This document shows positions 6,420-14,431 of a stretch of DNA of 16,583 nt, piece after piece. The notes under the pieces are model-generated. The model was not told the origin of the DNA, searched no databases, and saw nothing but the letters and a program-made list of their open reading frames with translations. Source of the stretch: JBOFOR01 sp051654865 (GTDB lineage Bacteria > Bacillota > Clostridia > Peptostreptococcales > Peptostreptococcaceae); the NCBI GenBank assembly GCA_051654865.1, contig JBOFYV010000099.1, positions 1 to 16,583 of the forward strand. Reading direction: 5' to 3'. The position numbers and the translations under genes were made by a program. How positions within the stretch are numbered: the first letter of the stretch is position 1; the number at the start of each line of letters is the position of its first letter.

Positions 6420-9008
6420 ATGTTTTACAAAAAAGATGTTAATGAAGCTTTAAAAAATTTAAACAGCAGTTTAAAAGGTTTATCTATGGATGAGGTAGAA
6501 CAGAGGTTAGCTAAATTTGGATACAATGAATTGAAAGAAAAAGAAAAAACTCCTACGTGGAAACTTTTCTTAGAAAGTTTTAGAGATCCACTAGTAATAA
6601 TACTTTTAGTAGCAGCACTAGTACAAATATTCTTAGGAGAAGTAGTTGAATCAAGTATAATATTTGCAGTGCTAGTATTAAACTCAGTGCTTGGAGTAGT
6701 TCAAACTAAAAAAGCAGAAGGCTCACTAGCAAGTTTGAAAAAACTATCAGTACCAAATGCAAAGGTGCTAAGAGATGATGTAAAAGTTACACTACCTTCT
6801 AGAGATTTGGTAGTAGGAGATATAGTAATGTTAGAAGCTGGCGATTATGTTCCAGCAGACGGTAGAATAATAGAATCACAAACGTTAAAAGTAGTAGAAG
6901 GTATGCTTACGGGCGAATCAGAGCCAGTATTAAAGCATGAAAGTATTATAAATGATGAGTGCGCATTAGGTGATCAAAAAAATATGGTATTTAGTGGTTC
7001 AATGGTGGTTTATGGTAGAGCTACATTTGTAGTAACTGGAACTGGTATGAACACAGAAGTTGGTAAAATCGCAAACTTATTAGACAACGCAGAAAACAAG
7101 CAAACTCCACTTCAAATAAAACTGGATGAATTTGGAAAAAAATTAGGTATTGGAATAGTTTTATTAGCTATAGCAATCTTTGGTGTTCAAGTGATTAGAG
7201 GTGCTAATGTAGTTGATTCGTTTATGTTTGCAATAGCAATAGCAGTTGCCGCGATACCAGAGGCATTATCTTCGATAGTTACTATCGTTTTAGCAGTGGG
7301 AACAAACACTATGGCTAAAAAACAAGCGGTAGTAAGAAAGTTACCAGCAGTTGAAACATTAGGTGCAACAGGGGTAATATGTACAGATAAAACGGGTACA
7401 CTTACTCAAAATAAAATGACGGTAGTCGATTTCTATATGTATGGTGTAAAGAAGTTAAGTTTAGCAGATAATGTAGCAGGTCAAGAAATAGCATTATCAC
7501 TTGCAGCTACACTTTGTAATGACTCTGATATAACTGAAGAAGGTATAGAAATAGGAGACCCAACAGAAGTAGCTTTAATAAATTATGCAGAAAGTAATAA
7601 CTTAGATTATAGAAAACTAAGAGAAAAGTACAATAGACTTAGTGAGTTACCATTTGATAGTGATAGAAAACTAATGTCTACTGTAAATAAAATAGATGAT
7701 GAAGTGATAATGTTTACAAAAGGTGCTCCAGATGTAGTGTTTAATAGATGTAAATATGCATTAGATAACGGAGAATTAGTACCAATAAATGAAGAAATAT
7801 TAAGTGAGTATAGAAAAGCAAACGAAGATTTTTCAAACAAGGCATTAAGAGTTCTTGCATTTGCTACTAAAAGAATAGACGATGAAGACTTTGTACCAGC
7901 AATTGAAGATGAAGTAGAATTAACATTAGTAGGATTAATGGCAATGATAGATCCTCCTAGAAAAGAAGTATACGAAGCAGTAGAAAATGCTAAAAAATCA
8001 GGCATAAAAACTGTAATGATAACTGGTGACCATAAAACTACAGCTAAAGCGATAGCAGAGGACATTGGTATAATGATAGATGGTGATTTAGCTCTTACAG
8101 GTCAAGAATTAGATGAATTAAGTGATGAAGAATTAGATAAAGATTTAGAAAAAATATCAGTATATGCTAGAGTATCACCTGAAAACAAAATAAGAATAGT
8201 AAAAGCTTGGCAAAGAAAAGGTAAAGTATGTGCAATGACAGGAGACGGAGTAAACGATGCTCCAGCTCTAAAACAAGCAAACATAGGTATAGGAATGGGT
8301 AGTGGTACAGAAGTTGCAAAGGATGCTTCTGCTATGGTACTACTTGATGATAACTTTGCTACAATAGTAAAAGCTGTGGAAGTTGGTAGAACAGTTTATA
8401 GTAACATTAAAAAATCTATAACTTATTTATTCTCTGGTAACTTAGGTGGGATAATAGCTATACTATTTGCAGTACTTGCAGATTGGGCTAATCCATTTAC
8501 AACTTTACAATTATTATTCATAAACTTAGTAACAGACTCACTACCAGCAATAGCATTAGGTCTTGAAAAACCAGAGAAAAACATAATGAATATGCCTCCT
8601 AGAAATCCTAATGAAAAGATATTAGAAGGTGGAATGTTAAGATCAGTATTAGTAAGAGGAACTATAATAGGTATAGTAACAATAATAGCTCAATATATAG
8701 GAATGCAACACTCTCCAGAATTAGGAACAGCAATGGCGTTTACTACACTTACTTTATCAAGAATAGTTCAAACATTTGCAGCTAGATCAAATACTGAAAC
8801 TATATTTAGCTTAGGATTCACAAGCAACAAGTATGCTTTAGGTGCAGTGGTTATATGCTTAGGAATGTTTAGTTTAACATTATTACCATTTATGAGAACA
8901 GTATTTGAAATACCTCAAACATTTGAATTAATAAACCTAGTAACATGCTTTGGTTTAGCAATAGTGGCAACACTAACTATGGAAATAAGCAAGTTCATAA
9001 AAAGATAA
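6420..9008 (+). CDS. P-type IIA cation ATPase, probable Mn2+/Ca2+ exporter
   Basis: This 862-aa membrane pump has all catalytic motifs: TGES (164-167, dephosphorylation), phosphorylated D323 in DKTGTLT, nucleotide-site KGAPD (434-438), ITGDHK (534-539) and TGDGVNDAP (607-615). M4 carries IPEAL (279-283), with E281 equal to the Ca2+-ligand E309 of SERCA. N674, N702, T705 and D706 match SERCA N768, N796, T799 and D800. The residue equal to site-I E771 is glycine (G677), suggesting a single ion site as in SPCA/PMR1-type Ca2+/Mn2+ pumps. Control by a Mn2+ riboswitch directly upstream makes Mn2+ export the most likely job, with Ca2+ possible. GGAGGG (6408-6413) supports the start. The gene is transcribed alone and ends at a hairpin at 9011-9044. 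Confidence 0.93.
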   Translation: MFYKKDVNEALKNLNSSLKGLSMDEVEQRLAKFGYNELKEKEKTPTWKLFLESFRDPLVIILLVAALVQIFLGEVVESSIIFAVLVLNSVLGVVQTKKAEGSLASLKKLSVPNAKVLRDDVKVTLPSRDLVVGDIVMLEAGDYVPADGRIIESQTLKVVEGMLTGESEPVLKHESIINDECALGDQKNMVFSGSMVVYGRATFVVTGTGMNTEVGKIANLLDNAENKQTPLQIKLDEFGKKLGIGIVLLAIAIFGVQVIRGANVVDSFMFAIAIAVAAIPEALSSIVTIVLAVGTNTMAKKQAVVRKLPAVETLGATGVICTDKTGTLTQNKMTVVDFYMYGVKKLSLADNVAGQEIALSLAATLCNDSDITEEGIEIGDPTEVALINYAESNNLDYRKLREKYNRLSELPFDSDRKLMSTVNKIDDEVIMFTKGAPDVVFNRCKYALDNGELVPINEEILSEYRKANEDFSNKALRVLAFATKRIDDEDFVPAIEDEVELTLVGLMAMIDPPRKEVYEAVENAKKSGIKTVMITGDHKTTAKAIAEDIGIMIDGDLALTGQELDELSDEELDKDLEKISVYARVSPENKIRIVKAWQRKGKVCAMTGDGVNDAPALKQANIGIGMGSGTEVAKDASAMVLLDDNFATIVKAVEVGRTVYSNIKKSITYLFSGNLGGIIAILFAVLADWANPFTTLQLLFINLVTDSLPAIALGLEKPEKNIMNMPPRNPNEKILEGGMLRSVLVRGTIIGIVTIIAQYIGMQHSPELGTAMAFTTLTLSRIVQTFAARSNTETIFSLGFTSNKYALGAVVICLGMFSLTLLPFMRTVFEIPQTFELINLVTCFGLAIVATLTMEISKFIKR

Positions 9009-9010
9009 CT

Positions 9011-9044
9011 AGAAAGGTCAGTAATTTAATTTGCTGGCCTTTCT
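9011..9044. terminator. Terminator after the P-type ATPase gene
   Basis: The stem AGAAAGGTCAG(T) (9011-9022) pairs with (G)CTGGCCTTTCT (9033-9044), with one wobble and a 10-base A/T loop. The 3' side ends TTTCTCTAATT, a modest U-tract. The structure is near symmetric and could also stop transcription from the convergent gene at 9139-10128. Confidence 0.7.
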
Positions 9045-9063
9045 CTAATTACTAATAAATCGC

Positions 9064-9094
9064 TACATACCTTAGATTACTTTTTAGGTACGTA
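9064..9094. other. Small inverted repeat between convergent genes
   Basis: TACATACCT (9064-9072) and AGGTACGTA (9086-9094) match at 8 of 9 pairs around a 13-base loop containing TTTTT. On the minus strand the loop is A-rich and no U-tract follows, so a terminator role is uncertain. A GC-richer patch (CTCGAGCGGGTTGC, about 9109-9122) lies beside it. Confidence 0.35.
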
Positions 9095-9138
9095 TATCGC
9101 ATAATTCTCTCGAGCGGGTTGCATATAACTAGCTAAAC

Positions 9139-10128
9139 TTAGTCTAGGATATGTAGCATATCTCCTCCATACTCAACTCCAGTACTTTGTCCTACTCCTT
9201 TAAAGATTATTTTTTTAGCTTTAATTTCCTCTAATGTCATTTCTACCTTAGCGCATAATGTTTCTCTTACCAAAGGAATCATATGACCATTTTTAGGTCC
9301 CATACATAGAACGAAATCATCTTTATTAGTAGTGGTTTTTAGGGTTAGTTTATAATTTTTATTATAAGTAACAAGTTTAATATCTTTATCTATATTTTTC
9401 AAGTTAAGTTCACTTTTATTTATTGTGGTAAAACTATAAAATTTATCATCTATAGTTAACCCAATTAAAAAACCTCTAAAATCTCGTATAGGAAATGGAA
9501 TAGTAGCTAAGGAGCAAGTTACGCTAACTTTAGGATTTTCAAAATTATTGCATTGTATCCATAGCCAAGATTTTGGAAAACTACTTCCCCAGTTTTTTTC
9601 TACATAGACCTTACCGCCTGTAAAATCTACATTAGTTCCATTTATATTCAAACTTCCTTTTATATCTCCATTTAATACACATACTTGACTGTAGCATTCC
9701 ATAAATAATAGATAATTATAAAAGCCCATACTTCCAGGATTTATAATAGTGTCTGGCCATTTAGATGTATTTTCAAATTTAATACTACCTCTTAATGAGT
9801 TAATGTTATTAGATTTATCCTTATAATTTAAATTTAGAGTAATGCCAGAAAATGAGAATTTATTATTATTTACACTTATATGAAAATCATTATTATCATA
9901 TAAAAAGTCCATTGCTTTAAATTTTATATAATCATAATTAATGTCGTAGCAATTGACTACTTGAATAAAACTATGATGCTGGTCATTGTTTTCTCCGTAT
10001 GCTATTCCAGGTATAAATGCAAATTTATATATATTATTTTTATCTACTATTTTAAAATACCATCCTTCAAAAAAATTCTTGTTTTTTTTCTTTCCATGAT
10101 ATAAGTCTGGATTTAATATTGTTTTCAT
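9139..10128 (-). CDS. Tocopherol cyclase-family protein (PF14249-like), function unknown
   Basis: This 329-aa soluble protein has no signal peptide. It shows two marks of the tocopherol cyclase family: an N-terminal FFEGWYFKI block (residues 19-27) and EKNWGSSFPKSWLW (177-190). Aromatic- and strand-rich sequence between them suits the lipocalin-like two-domain barrel of this family. Plant and cyanobacterial members close the chromanol ring of vitamin E. No tocopherol pathway is expected in a clostridial anaerobe and none is seen here, so the substrate is unknown, perhaps a lipid or prenyl-type molecule. GGAGG sits about 8 bases before the ATG (complement of 10126-10128). It is divergent from the FAD/Rieske gene across about 100 bases, suggesting shared control, though no operator was recognised. 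Confidence 0.75.
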   Translation of the reverse strand: MKTILNPDLYHGKKKNKNFFEGWYFKIVDKNNIYKFAFIPGIAYGENNDQHHSFIQVVNCYDINYDYIKFKAMDFLYDNNDFHISVNNNKFSFSGITLNLNYKDKSNNINSLRGSIKFENTSKWPDTIINPGSMGFYNYLLFMECYSQVCVLNGDIKGSLNINGTNVDFTGGKVYVEKNWGSSFPKSWLWIQCNNFENPKVSVTCSLATIPFPIRDFRGFLIGLTIDDKFYSFTTINKSELNLKNIDKDIKLVTYNKNYKLTLKTTTNKDDFVLCMGPKNGHMIPLVRETLCAKVEMTLEEIKAKKIIFKGVGQSTGVEYGGDMLHILD

Positions 10129-10232
10129 TATTTTTCCTCCGTTTCTACATAACTATAATAATTACTTATTTTCATGGGGAATATACTAATATATTAAAAA
10201 AATTCTATATTAAAAGAGAGGATATAAAAAAT

Positions 10233-11756
10233 ATGAATGAATCATATTGGATTTTAAGTTCAAAAGGGAAAGTATATGAATCACTACAAAAAAATATAGA
10301 TACTACTTGTGCAATAGTTGGAGGAGGTATTGTAGGAGTAACTACGGCATATTTATTAGCTAAAAATGGGATAGAGGTAGTGATAGTAGATGCAGACAAG
10401 ATAGGATATGGAAGCTCAGGTAGAAATACTGGTAAAGTAACTTCTCAACATAATGTTATATACTCTAAAATAATCAAAAAGTATGGAGACGAAGCAGCTA
10501 AGTTATACTATGAAATAAATAATAAAGCTTTAAATTTGATTGAAGATATAATTAAAGAAAATAAAATTGAGTGCAACTTTGAAAGATTATCTTCGTATAT
10601 ATTTACAGAAAATGAAAATTATTTAGAACTGTTAATAGAAGAGTACAAATCATGTAAAAAACTAGGAATAGACTGTGATTATTATGATGAATTAAATATT
10701 CCTTTTAATGTATATGGTGCAATAGGTTTTAATAATCAAGCACAAATTAATCCTAAAAAGTATATTGATGGATTAATTCAAGTTTGTGAAAACTTAGGAG
10801 TGAAAATATACGAAAATACAGCAATTATTGATATAGATAAAGGTAAAAAAGTAAGATTAAAAACAGAGTATACTAATGTAATTGAAGCTGATAATGTAGT
10901 GATAGCATCTCATTTTCCTTGGTATGATGGAATGAATTTTTACTTTGCAAAGGAAAAGGGAGACAGGTCTTACTTAATAGCAAGTGAGTATAATAGAAAG
11001 TTTCAAAGAGGTATGTTTATAAGCATAGAGGAGCCTGGAAAGACGTTTAGACATTATAAAGGAGAGGGTAAAGATTTATTAATATGTGGAGGGGGTGACC
11101 ATAAAGTAGGACAAGGTGGCAAAGAAGAAGATATTTATCATACAATTGAAGAAATGGCTAAAGAAAAATTTGAATCTAAGGAAGCTTTATATAAATGGTC
11201 AGCTCAAGATTATATGAGTTATGATCATATGCCATATATAGGTCATATCAACAAAAAAGAAGACAATATATTTGTAGCAACAGGATTTTCAAAATGGGGT
11301 ATGACAAATGGTTGTGCATCAGGAATTATATTAAGTGAGTTAATACTAAATAATATTTCTAAATACGAAAATATATTTAAGCCATCAAGATTAGGACCTT
11401 ATTTTACAACAGATTTTATCAAAGAAAATTTTGATGTTGGCTCAAGATATTTAGCTGGTAAAATAAATCTAGGTAACGATTATATGCCGAATAGAAAAGG
11501 TGAAGGTAGAATTATAAATATTGATGGAAAAAGATACGGAGCATATAGACATTATAATGGTGAATTATATATTGTAGATATAACTTGTACTCATTTAGGA
11601 TGTGAGTTGAAATTTAACGGAGCAGAGAAAACTTGGGACTGTCCATGTCACGCTTCAAGATTTGACTACGAAGGAAATATACTCGAAGGTCCAGCTATAA
11701 GACCATTAAATAAATTTAATGAAGGTAAAAATAAAATTTATCCTATACTAAGATAA
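10233..11756 (+). CDS. FAD-dependent oxidoreductase (DadA/DAO type) fused to a Rieske [2Fe-2S] domain
   Basis: This 507-aa cytoplasmic protein resembles B. subtilis YhfW in architecture and length. An N-terminal FAD-binding fold carries IVGGGIVGVTTAYLL (GxGxxG at residues 30-35) and an acidic end of strand 2 (IVDAD), followed by GYGSSGRNTGKVTSQH, as in the glycine/D-amino-acid oxidase family. YIGHINKKEDNIFVATGFSKWGMTNG is the C-terminal FAD contact region. A complete Rieske module ends the protein: C452-x-H454 and C470-x2-H473 as cluster ligands, with C457 and C472 as the extra cysteine pair of high-potential types. It should oxidise an amine or amino acid and pass electrons to the iron-sulfur cluster; the substrate is unknown. 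I start at ATG 10233 (weak GAGAGGA upstream): the N-terminal extension possible from 10119 is not family-like and would overlap the divergent gene. Confidence 0.87.
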   Translation: MNESYWILSSKGKVYESLQKNIDTTCAIVGGGIVGVTTAYLLAKNGIEVVIVDADKIGYGSSGRNTGKVTSQHNVIYSKIIKKYGDEAAKLYYEINNKALNLIEDIIKENKIECNFERLSSYIFTENENYLELLIEEYKSCKKLGIDCDYYDELNIPFNVYGAIGFNNQAQINPKKYIDGLIQVCENLGVKIYENTAIIDIDKGKKVRLKTEYTNVIEADNVVIASHFPWYDGMNFYFAKEKGDRSYLIASEYNRKFQRGMFISIEEPGKTFRHYKGEGKDLLICGGGDHKVGQGGKEEDIYHTIEEMAKEKFESKEALYKWSAQDYMSYDHMPYIGHINKKEDNIFVATGFSKWGMTNGCASGIILSELILNNISKYENIFKPSRLGPYFTTDFIKENFDVGSRYLAGKINLGNDYMPNRKGEGRIINIDGKRYGAYRHYNGELYIVDITCTHLGCELKFNGAEKTWDCPCHASRFDYEGNILEGPAIRPLNKFNEGKNKIYPILR

Positions 11757-11871
11757 CTAATAATAAAGTAAAAAATCAATATAAGATGAAACATACTTAA
11801 AGTTTTTAGTATAAAAGTTATAATCGGAGTATTAAATATTGTTAAAAAATTATAAAATATTTAATCATAGG

Positions 11872-11898
11872 GGCACATTTTAAATAGGTGCCTTTTTT
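11872..11898 (+). terminator. Rho-independent terminator downstream of the FAD/Rieske gene
   Basis: GGCAC (11872-11876) pairs with GTGCC (11888-11892), followed by TTTTTT (11893-11898); G-T and A-T pairs can extend the stem by about three. It lies about 115 bases past the FAD/Rieske stop, so it ends that transcript or a short RNA starting in the gap. Confidence 0.7.
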
Positions 11899-12179
11899 GT
11901 ATTTTATTTATAAATACTAAACAAATGTATTTTATTGGAAAAAATAAAAAAATAGCAAAGTTTAGTAAAGATATACTTTATATTAAAGAATATTAAACTA
12001 TAAATGTTGAAAAAACATAATTTTAAAAGGGTTAAATGAAAAAAATAAAAATCTATAATTGGTTTTAAATTTACAAATACTAAACTTGTATAAAATTAAT
12101 ATAAACTTAAAAAATAAAAAAATATAATGTGTGTTGGTAATACTAGATTATGGCGTAAAATTAAATGTATAAAAAAGTG

Positions 12180-12208
12180 TTGCGAAAAAATAAATTTATT
12201 AATATAAT
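12180..12208 (+). promoter_or_regulatory. Promoter of the spermidine operon
   Basis: TTGCGA (12180-12185) and consensus TATAAT (12203-12208) are 17 bp apart. The expected start near 12215 leaves a leader of about 70 bases with a small inverted repeat, AGTTTA (12219-12224) and TAAACT (12232-12237), at its very 5' end. That repeat could be an operator or a 5' stabilising hairpin. Confidence 0.8.
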
Positions 12209-12285
12209 AAAAAATATGAGTTTAATAAATCTAAACTTTTAAAATAGAAATAGTTAATTTAGTATAGGTATAAAGGGTGGTGATT

Positions 12286-13758
12286 ATGAACTTAATTAAT
12301 AAAAAACAAAGTTTAGCAGAGGGCAAATCAAAAAAACACTCTCATAGTGAAGTATATTTATTGGAAGGGTTAAAGCATTATTCCCAAAAGGATATAGCAT
12401 GTTTTGATGTACCAGGACATGTAAAAAATCAAGGTGTAGAGATTTTAAATGAGTACTTTGGTGATAAGATAATGAAAATGGATATTAACTCATCTCCTTT
12501 AATGGATAATATAGCGTGCCCAACAGGAATAATAAAAAAAGCTCAAGCTCAATTAGCTCAAGCTTATGGTGCAGATGACGCATTTTTTATTACTAATGGA
12601 ACTACAGGGGCTATTCAAGCAATGATACTAAGTACCATTAACCCGGGAGATAAAATTCTTTTGCCAAGGAATATTCATAAATCAGTGGTAAATGCCTTAA
12701 TATTATCAGGTGGTGTTCCAATATTTATTCAACCACAATTTGATTATGAATTAGGAATAAGTTTAAATGTAAGTACGCAGGCTGTAAAACAAAAACTTGA
12801 AGAAGTAAGTGATATAAAAGCAATTTTTATATTAAACCCAACATACTATGGATCGTGTTCAGAGTTAAAAGAGATAGTGAGAATCTGTCATAAAAAAAAT
12901 GTATTAGTGCTTGTAGATGAAGCACATGGAGCTCATTTTCCGTTTAACAAAGAACTACCAATTTCAAGTATGGATGCAGGAGCAGATATTGCGGCAGTAA
13001 GTATACACAAGACAGGTGGAGCGTTAACTCAAGCATCTGCAATACTAGTAAACACTGAAAATGTAGATAGTAAAAAAATACAGCAAAGTATAAATATGAT
13101 TCAATCAACGTCGGCTTCTTATTTATTAATGGCTAGTATTGATGGAGCTAGATATAACTTAGTTAAAAATGGATATGTACAATTGTCAAAGGCATTGGAC
13201 TTGTCTAGATATGCGAGATTAAAATTAAATCAAATAGATGGAATTAACGTTTTAAGTGAAAATGATAAAACTAAGCTATGCATAAATGTTAAAGGATTAA
13301 ATTTAACAGGACATCGGGTGTATGATCTATTATATCAAGAGTATGGAGTTCAAGTAGAGCTTGGAGATTTGTATAATGTGTTAGTACTTGTATCTATAGG
13401 AACGTCAAAACAAGATGTAGATAAATTAATAAGCGCACTAGCTAAAATATCAAAAATACATAAGAAGCAAGAAAAATTAAATTTAATAGAAATAAAGCAA
13501 ATAACTACCGAAAGAGTAATTAATCCACGAGAAGCATTTTACTCACTAAAAGAGAGTGTAAATATTAAAGAGTGTGTTAATAAAATTTGTGGTGAGTCTA
13601 TAATGGCATATCCTCCAGGAATACCAATAATTACACCTGGAGAAAGAATAAGTAAAGAAATAATAGATTATATAATATTGTTGAAGCAAAACAATGCTTA
13701 TTTGACAGATATGAAGGACGAAAGTTTAGAAACAATTCTAGTAATAAAAGACAACTAA
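12286..13758 (+). CDS. speA: Arginine decarboxylase (PLP, Orn/Lys/Arg decarboxylase family)
   Basis: This 490-aa fold-type I PLP enzyme of the compact SpeA/YaaO group lacks the N-terminal wing domain of the large inducible decarboxylases. Visible features are FDVPGHVKNQG near the start, FFITNGTTGAIQAM (cofactor phosphate region), LLPRNIHKS with a ring-stacking histidine (H131), DEAHGAH (211-217) and the Schiff-base lysine in SIHKTGGALTQ (K242). The C-terminal domain has YPPGIPIITPGE. It converts arginine to agmatine and CO2. Sequence alone does not separate arginine from lysine or ornithine, but agmatinase in the same operon strongly favours arginine. I start at ATG 12286, with AAAGGGTGG (12273-12280) upstream; GTG codons at 12277 and 12280 fall inside that ribosome site. 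It is the first gene of the operon, 19 bases before speD. Confidence 0.9.
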   Translation: MNLINKKQSLAEGKSKKHSHSEVYLLEGLKHYSQKDIACFDVPGHVKNQGVEILNEYFGDKIMKMDINSSPLMDNIACPTGIIKKAQAQLAQAYGADDAFFITNGTTGAIQAMILSTINPGDKILLPRNIHKSVVNALILSGGVPIFIQPQFDYELGISLNVSTQAVKQKLEEVSDIKAIFILNPTYYGSCSELKEIVRICHKKNVLVLVDEAHGAHFPFNKELPISSMDAGADIAAVSIHKTGGALTQASAILVNTENVDSKKIQQSINMIQSTSASYLLMASIDGARYNLVKNGYVQLSKALDLSRYARLKLNQIDGINVLSENDKTKLCINVKGLNLTGHRVYDLLYQEYGVQVELGDLYNVLVLVSIGTSKQDVDKLISALAKISKIHKKQEKLNLIEIKQITTERVINPREAFYSLKESVNIKECVNKICGESIMAYPPGIPIITPGERISKEIIDYIILLKQNNAYLTDMKDESLETILVIKDN

Positions 13759-13777
13759 ATAGATTGGAGATGGTAGT

Positions 13778-14209
13778 ATGAAAGTTGAGACATTAGGAAG
13801 ACATATACTAGTAGAATATTATAATTGTGATGAAGATATATTAAGAAATCCAGAACTTATAGAGAAATATATGAATGATTCAGCATTAAATGCAAATGCA
13901 ACTTTAGTAGACTCAGTGTTTCACCATTTTAATCCATGGGGAGTATCAGGGGCTGTAATAATAGCAGAATCTCATTTAACTATACACACATGGCCTGAAT
14001 ATGGATATGCAGCCGCAGACTTTTTCACTTGTGGAGATATAGATCCATGGAAAGCGTTTGAATTATTAGAAGAACTATTAAAGGCTGAAAAAAGCGAATC
14101 AACAGAAATACCAAGAGGTTTAACAACCAAAATACAAAAGTTCGCAAAAAAAGACTTAGGCAACATTACTCATAAGCCAGAAGAAGATAATCAATCTAAA
14201 GCCATATAA
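13778..14209 (+). CDS. speD: S-adenosylmethionine decarboxylase proenzyme
   Basis: This 143-aa bacterial class-1B enzyme is of the short SpeH type, about 20 residues longer at the C-terminus than the ~125-aa family norm. It self-cleaves at E64-S65 in IIAESHLTIHTWPEYGYAA, turning S65 into the pyruvoyl cofactor. H70 and C85 match the processing and catalytic residues (S63, H68 and C83 in the Thermotoga maritima enzyme). It produces decarboxylated SAM, the aminopropyl donor for spermidine synthase encoded next. TTGGAGATGG at 13764-13773 serves as ribosome site. The C-terminal tail (EDNQSKAI) is charged and probably unstructured. An unusual gap of 222 bases with a large hairpin separates it from speE, whereas the other operon junctions are short or overlapping. 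Confidence 0.95.
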   Translation: MKVETLGRHILVEYYNCDEDILRNPELIEKYMNDSALNANATLVDSVFHHFNPWGVSGAVIIAESHLTIHTWPEYGYAAADFFTCGDIDPWKAFELLEELLKAEKSESTEIPRGLTTKIQKFAKKDLGNITHKPEEDNQSKAI

Positions 14210-14232
14210 ATAACATATACCTAAGTAAAATA

Positions 14233-14293
14233 TTAAGCATTAATATATTAAAACTTTTGCAGAAGTTTTAATACTTGAAAAACTAATGCTTAA
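14233..14293 (+). other. Two-tier hairpin in the speD-speE gap
   Basis: An outer 10-bp perfect stem, TTAAGCATTA (14233-14242) with TAATGCTTAA (14284-14293), encloses an inner 11-bp perfect stem, TATTAAAACTT (14246-14256) with AAGTTTTAATA (14263-14273). The apical loop is TTGCAG. Unpaired sides are 3 and 10 bases. No U-tract follows, so it is not a standard terminator. It may be an mRNA processing or stability site that sets speA-speD versus speE-speB-metK levels. Confidence 0.65.
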
Positions 14294-14431
14294 ATAAAGT
14301 AAATAAAAATAAATTTGAACTTAAATTATAACATAAATAAAAAGATTAAACAAATATACAGAAGAAAATAACAGTAATTTTAATTAGAAAATATATAAAT
14401 AATATATAACAATTTAATAGGAGGAGATAGT

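Larger units (their letters stand above)
11757..12285. other. 529-base non-coding AT-rich gap upstream of speA
   Basis: No convincing coding frame exists here. The gap holds a perfect 10-bp inverted repeat (11831-11840 with 11856-11865), a terminator-like hairpin (11872-11898), a 10-bp inverted repeat of TACTAAACTT/AAGTTTAGTA (11958-11967 and 12078-12087), and the speA promoter (12180-12208) with a leader of about 70 bases. AAATACTAAAC occurs exactly twice (11912-11922, 12075-12085). No known riboswitch, T-box or tRNA pattern was recognised. The stretch between about 11990 and 12170 shows only homopolymer-rich AT sequence. Confidence 0.7.

Noticed and set aside
7607..8284. Two antisense open frames within the P-type ATPase gene (7607-8065 and 8102-8284)
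   Set aside because: They lie opposite well-conserved ATPase domains, show no family motif, and are explained by codon bias of the sense gene.
10119..10232. Upstream ATG giving a 38-residue longer FAD/Rieske protein
   Set aside because: The extension is hydrophobic low-complexity sequence in an AT-rich spacer, overlaps the start of the divergent gene and has no ribosome site. ATG 10233 begins a family-like N-terminus.
12277..12285. GTG starts before speA
   Set aside because: Both GTG codons are part of, or touch, the AAAGGGTGG ribosome site; ATG 12286 has correct spacing.
14233..14293. Rho-independent terminator after speD
   Set aside because: The stems are strong but no T run follows the right arm, and speE/speB belong to the same pathway downstream.
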